NCBI GenBank assembly: GCA_900319505.1
Contig: ONOV01000064.1
Span: 1-7,491, forward strand
DNA from: an uncultured Erysipelotrichaceae bacterium
GTDB lineage: Bacteria > Bacillota_I > Bacilli_A > Erysipelotrichales > Erysipelotrichaceae
Length of the DNA stretch: 7,491 nt
Direction: 5' to 3'
The notes under the pieces were generated by a model. It searched no databases. It was not told the DNA's origin and was given only the letters and a program-made list of their open reading frames with translations. Shown here piece by piece: positions 6,138 through 7,491 of this stretch (position 1 is its first letter; every line of letters starts with the position of its first letter). The position numbers and the translations under genes were made by a program.

Positions 6138-6652
6138 ATCTGAAAGTGCTGTATCTTTCCTGTCAGATGAGTGCTTCTGGTGATAAGCTGATGGGGCGCT
6201 CAGTGAACTGACAGAGCAGAATGCATTTCTGAATATCATGAATCATGCGGGTATTCCGCATGTTTTTTTCTGTTGAAGACAGTGAGAAATGCGGAATCCA
6301 TGGTACCCATATGAAGGTGCTGGTGGATGATGCGAAAAAGATGGATCATTATCAGACGCATGAGCGTCATCATCACCATGCCTCTTTGTCTCAAATTCTT
6401 TCCGTGATTGACAGTCTGTCTCTGCCTGATTCTGTCAAGCAGAATGCAAAGCACGTGTATCAGCTGACTGCAGAAGCGGAAAGCCATGTTCATCATACGG
6501 AAATCGGTGAAACGATCCGTCTCAAGGTATCAGAGGGTTATGGGACGGTCCATAGCAAATATGAATATGATGATCTTGTCAGACTTGCTGAAAAGAAAGG
6601 CAGAAGTCCTGCTGAGATCAGAGAAGAAATCAGGAACGGCATGAAGAAGTGA
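6134..6652 (+). pseudogene. larC: larC remnant (nickel-pincer cofactor nickel insertion protein), frameshifted and internally deleted
   Basis: LarC inserts nickel into the nickel-pincer nucleotide used by lactate racemase-type enzymes; intact proteins are about 400 residues. The ancestral start is probably GTG at 6134 (AGGAAG at 6122-6127), overlapping the previous stop. The first frame gives VLYLSCQMSASGDKLMG, like the LarC N-terminus, and stops at 6209-6211. The similarity continues in the frame of 6202 (ELTEQNAFLNIMNHAGIPHV). It then shifts again at the seven-T run 6263-6269 into SVEDSEKCGIHGTHMKV, a histidine-rich HERHHHHASL stretch and AEAESHVH (ending about 6493). It then jumps directly to IRLKVSEGYG and KYEYDDLVRLAEKKG, which belong to the far LarC C-terminus. 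Roughly 200 or more central residues are missing. Removing one T from the run restores the second junction. Both genuine decay and residual translation of the last frame (an ATG at 6245, with no good ribosome site) are possible, but an active LarC is excluded. Confidence 0.87.
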
Positions 6653-6665
6653 TGCCGTTCTTTTT
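6634..6665 (+). terminator. rho-independent terminator at the end of the larC remnant
   Basis: GAACGGCAT (6634-6642) pairs perfectly over 9 bp with ATGCCGTTC (6652-6660) around a 9-base loop. TTTTT follows (6661-6665). It overlaps the last codons and the TGA stop of the larC remnant and closes the membrane-protein operon. Confidence 0.92.
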
Positions 6666-6671
6666 GCCTGG

Positions 6672-6701
6672 ATGATAAGAAATAAGAAATGTCTATATAA
6701 T
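6672..6701 (+). promoter_or_regulatory. promoter for the helical protein/macro-domain pair
   Basis: TATAAT at 6696-6701 is a perfect -10. ATGATA (6672-6677) is a 4/6 match to a -35 at 18-bp spacing. The promoter begins seven bases after the preceding terminator, so the next two genes form their own unit. The predicted start is near 6708. Confidence 0.65.
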
Positions 6702-6721
6702 TAAGACAGAAAGAAAGCAGT

Positions 6722-6735
6722 TGTACTGAGGTACA
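6722..6735 (+). repeat. short inverted repeat in the 5' leader
   Basis: TGTAC-TGAG-GTACA is a perfect 5-bp inverted repeat between the predicted start site and the ribosome binding site of the 102-residue gene. It could form a small RNA hairpin or be a protein-binding site downstream of the promoter. It is too short to judge. Confidence 0.35.
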
Positions 6736-6751
6736 GGAAAGGAGTATCAAG

Positions 6752-7060
6752 ATGAGTGATACAGCTTTGCTGGATGAAAAGATCAATGCATTAAGAGAAG
6801 AAATCGATGTGCTGTCGGCTTCACTTGAAGAGCCGGATCCAAAGCTTCTGGAAGTAAGACAGCAGCTGCAGGAAATCCTGACGGAAATACAGAAGGGCAG
6901 AATCAGTCTTTCTCTTCTGTATCATCTGCTTGTAACGGAAGTCAGATACAGAAAGATCTGTTTAGAACAGTATCGGATTGTTCTGCCTGAAAAATATACG
7001 GATGCGGCAGAGGAAGTGTTTGCGGTTCTGAAGAAACAGATCATTGAAATCAGAAAATAA
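6752..7060 (+). CDS. small helical, coiled-coil-like protein of unknown function
   Basis: I do not recognise this 102-residue protein. It is soluble and strongly helical by composition, with no signal peptide or membrane segment. Residues 5-26 and 31-48 look like two amphipathic helices, split by the EPDP turn at 27-30. A compact segment follows (LSLLYHLLVTEVRYRKICLE, 53-72), and a final helix rich in glutamate and lysine (82-101). The ATG at 6752 has AAAGGAG (6738-6744) at good spacing. It is followed 57 bases later by a macro-domain gene with the same strand and a near-identical ribosome site, so the two are probably co-transcribed. It could be a partner or a regulator of the macro-domain protein. 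It is too short and too unlike DarT to be the usual DarTG toxin. Confidence 0.8.
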   Translation: MSDTALLDEKINALREEIDVLSASLEEPDPKLLEVRQQLQEILTEIQKGRISLSLLYHLLVTEVRYRKICLEQYRIVLPEKYTDAAEEVFAVLKKQIIEIRK

Positions 7061-7117
7061 AATTTTACAGGGAAACAGGAAATCATTTTCATATATATCA
7101 TCAGGAAAGGAGACAGT

Positions 7118-7491
7118 ATGCTGGCGTATCGAAACAGAAGAGAAGATGTCCTGCAGGATAAGAGTCATACGCTTGTGATTCCGGTAAACTGCCAGGGTGT
7201 GATGGGAAAAGGTCTGTCCTATCGGATTGCGATGCAGAATGAAGATGATTTCAGCGCTTACAAGAGAGCCTGTGCGGATCATGTATTGAAGCCTGGCGGT
7301 ATGTTTGTGTATGAAACAGATCGAAGAAGAATTGTGCACCTGGCGGTGCAGGATGACTGGCGGGATCGGGCGAAGCTGTCCTATGTGTCTTCATCACTTG
7401 AAACATTCCGGAAAGCCTATCCGCATGAGCCATGTGCCATTGCCGGAGATATGTGCTACAGCTCACTTTTATGGAAGGATGTGAACCGGGT
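7118..7491 (+). CDS. macro-domain protein, DarG/TARG1-like, 3' end beyond the window
   Basis: Macro domains bind ADP-ribose and many remove it from proteins or DNA. The 124 residues visible have the motif VNCQGVMGKGL (23-33), the substrate-binding loop typical of DarG and TARG1 relatives (usually VNxVGVMGKGIA). A region AYKRACADHVLKPGGMFVY (47-65) follows, then a strand plus WRDRAKLSYV (81-90) equivalent to the DarG WRxKSxL segment. In my remembered alignment the TARG1 catalytic lysine (LITK) falls at Q78 (LAVQ), so hydrolase activity is doubtful. The other catalytic region (GCGLDRLQW in TARG1) lies beyond the edge. The start ATG has AAAGGAG at 7106-7112. It is the second gene after the promoter at 6672-6701. 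It could be an antitoxin-like hydrolase, an ADP-ribose reader, or a phage-type macro domain. Confidence 0.85.
   Translation, partial: MLAYRNRREDVLQDKSHTLVIPVNCQGVMGKGLSYRIAMQNEDDFSAYKRACADHVLKPGGMFVYETDRRRIVHLAVQDDWRDRAKLSYVSSSLETFRKAYPHEPCAIAGDMCYSSLLWKDVNR

Noticed and set aside
6752..7060. DarT-type toxin as partner of the macro-domain gene
   Set aside because: The protein is about half the length of DarT and has no ADP-ribosyltransferase-like motif.
7064..7095. Separate promoter before the macro-domain gene (TTTACA with a TATA-rich stretch)
   Set aside because: TTTACA at 7064-7069 has no good -10 at 16-18 bp; the A/T-rich stretch alone is not enough, and read-through from the upstream gene is simpler.

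Overview
The window looks like a chromosomal segment from a low-to-moderate GC Bacillota (Firmicutes). The signs are a T-box riboswitch, strong AGGAG-type ribosome binding sites, an Spx-family regulator and RecD2 without RecBC. A gut or oral member of the Erysipelotrichia is my best guess, but that is inference from protein flavour only.

Layout. Bases 1-91 hold two short palindromes and a weak terminator-like hairpin, with no gene I can support. trpS (tryptophanyl-tRNA synthetase) lies on the minus strand at 92-1087 behind a complete T-box leader (about 1104-1330) with a UGG specifier, a perfect stem III, the T-box sequence and an intrinsic terminator. A divergent promoter pair with overlapping -35 regions (around 1360-1366) separates trpS from a plus-strand operon: spx-like regulator (1411-1857), mnmA tRNA 2-thiouridylase (1884-3020) and recD2 helicase (3024-5279). 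It ends in a strong terminator (5293-5321). The joint theme is plausibly thiol/redox sensing, sulfur-dependent tRNA modification and DNA repair.

The second plus-strand operon has an extended -10 promoter (5378-5383). An inverted repeat in its -35 region resembles the NikR nickel-repressor operator (GTATGA-N16-TCATtg). It encodes two small membrane proteins of unknown function, overlapping by ATGA, and then, overlapping by GTGA, the wreck of a larC gene (nickel-pincer cofactor nickel insertase). The larC remnant has two frameshifts and a large internal deletion that fuses the LarC N-terminal part to its extreme C-terminus. The nickel-type operator and the larC remnant independently suggest that the two membrane proteins belong to a nickel-related system that is decaying or being repurposed here.

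After the larC terminator (6634-6665) a new promoter drives a 102-residue helical protein of unknown function (6752-7060) and then a macro-domain protein (7118 to the right edge, incomplete). The latter resembles the DarG/TARG1 ADP-ribosyl hydrolase group but appears to lack its catalytic lysine.

The most interesting signals are the NikR-like operator on the unknown membrane-protein operon, the deletion-fused larC pseudogene, an SSB-like acidic tail ending in PF on RecD2, and the lysine-less macro domain paired with an unknown helical protein.
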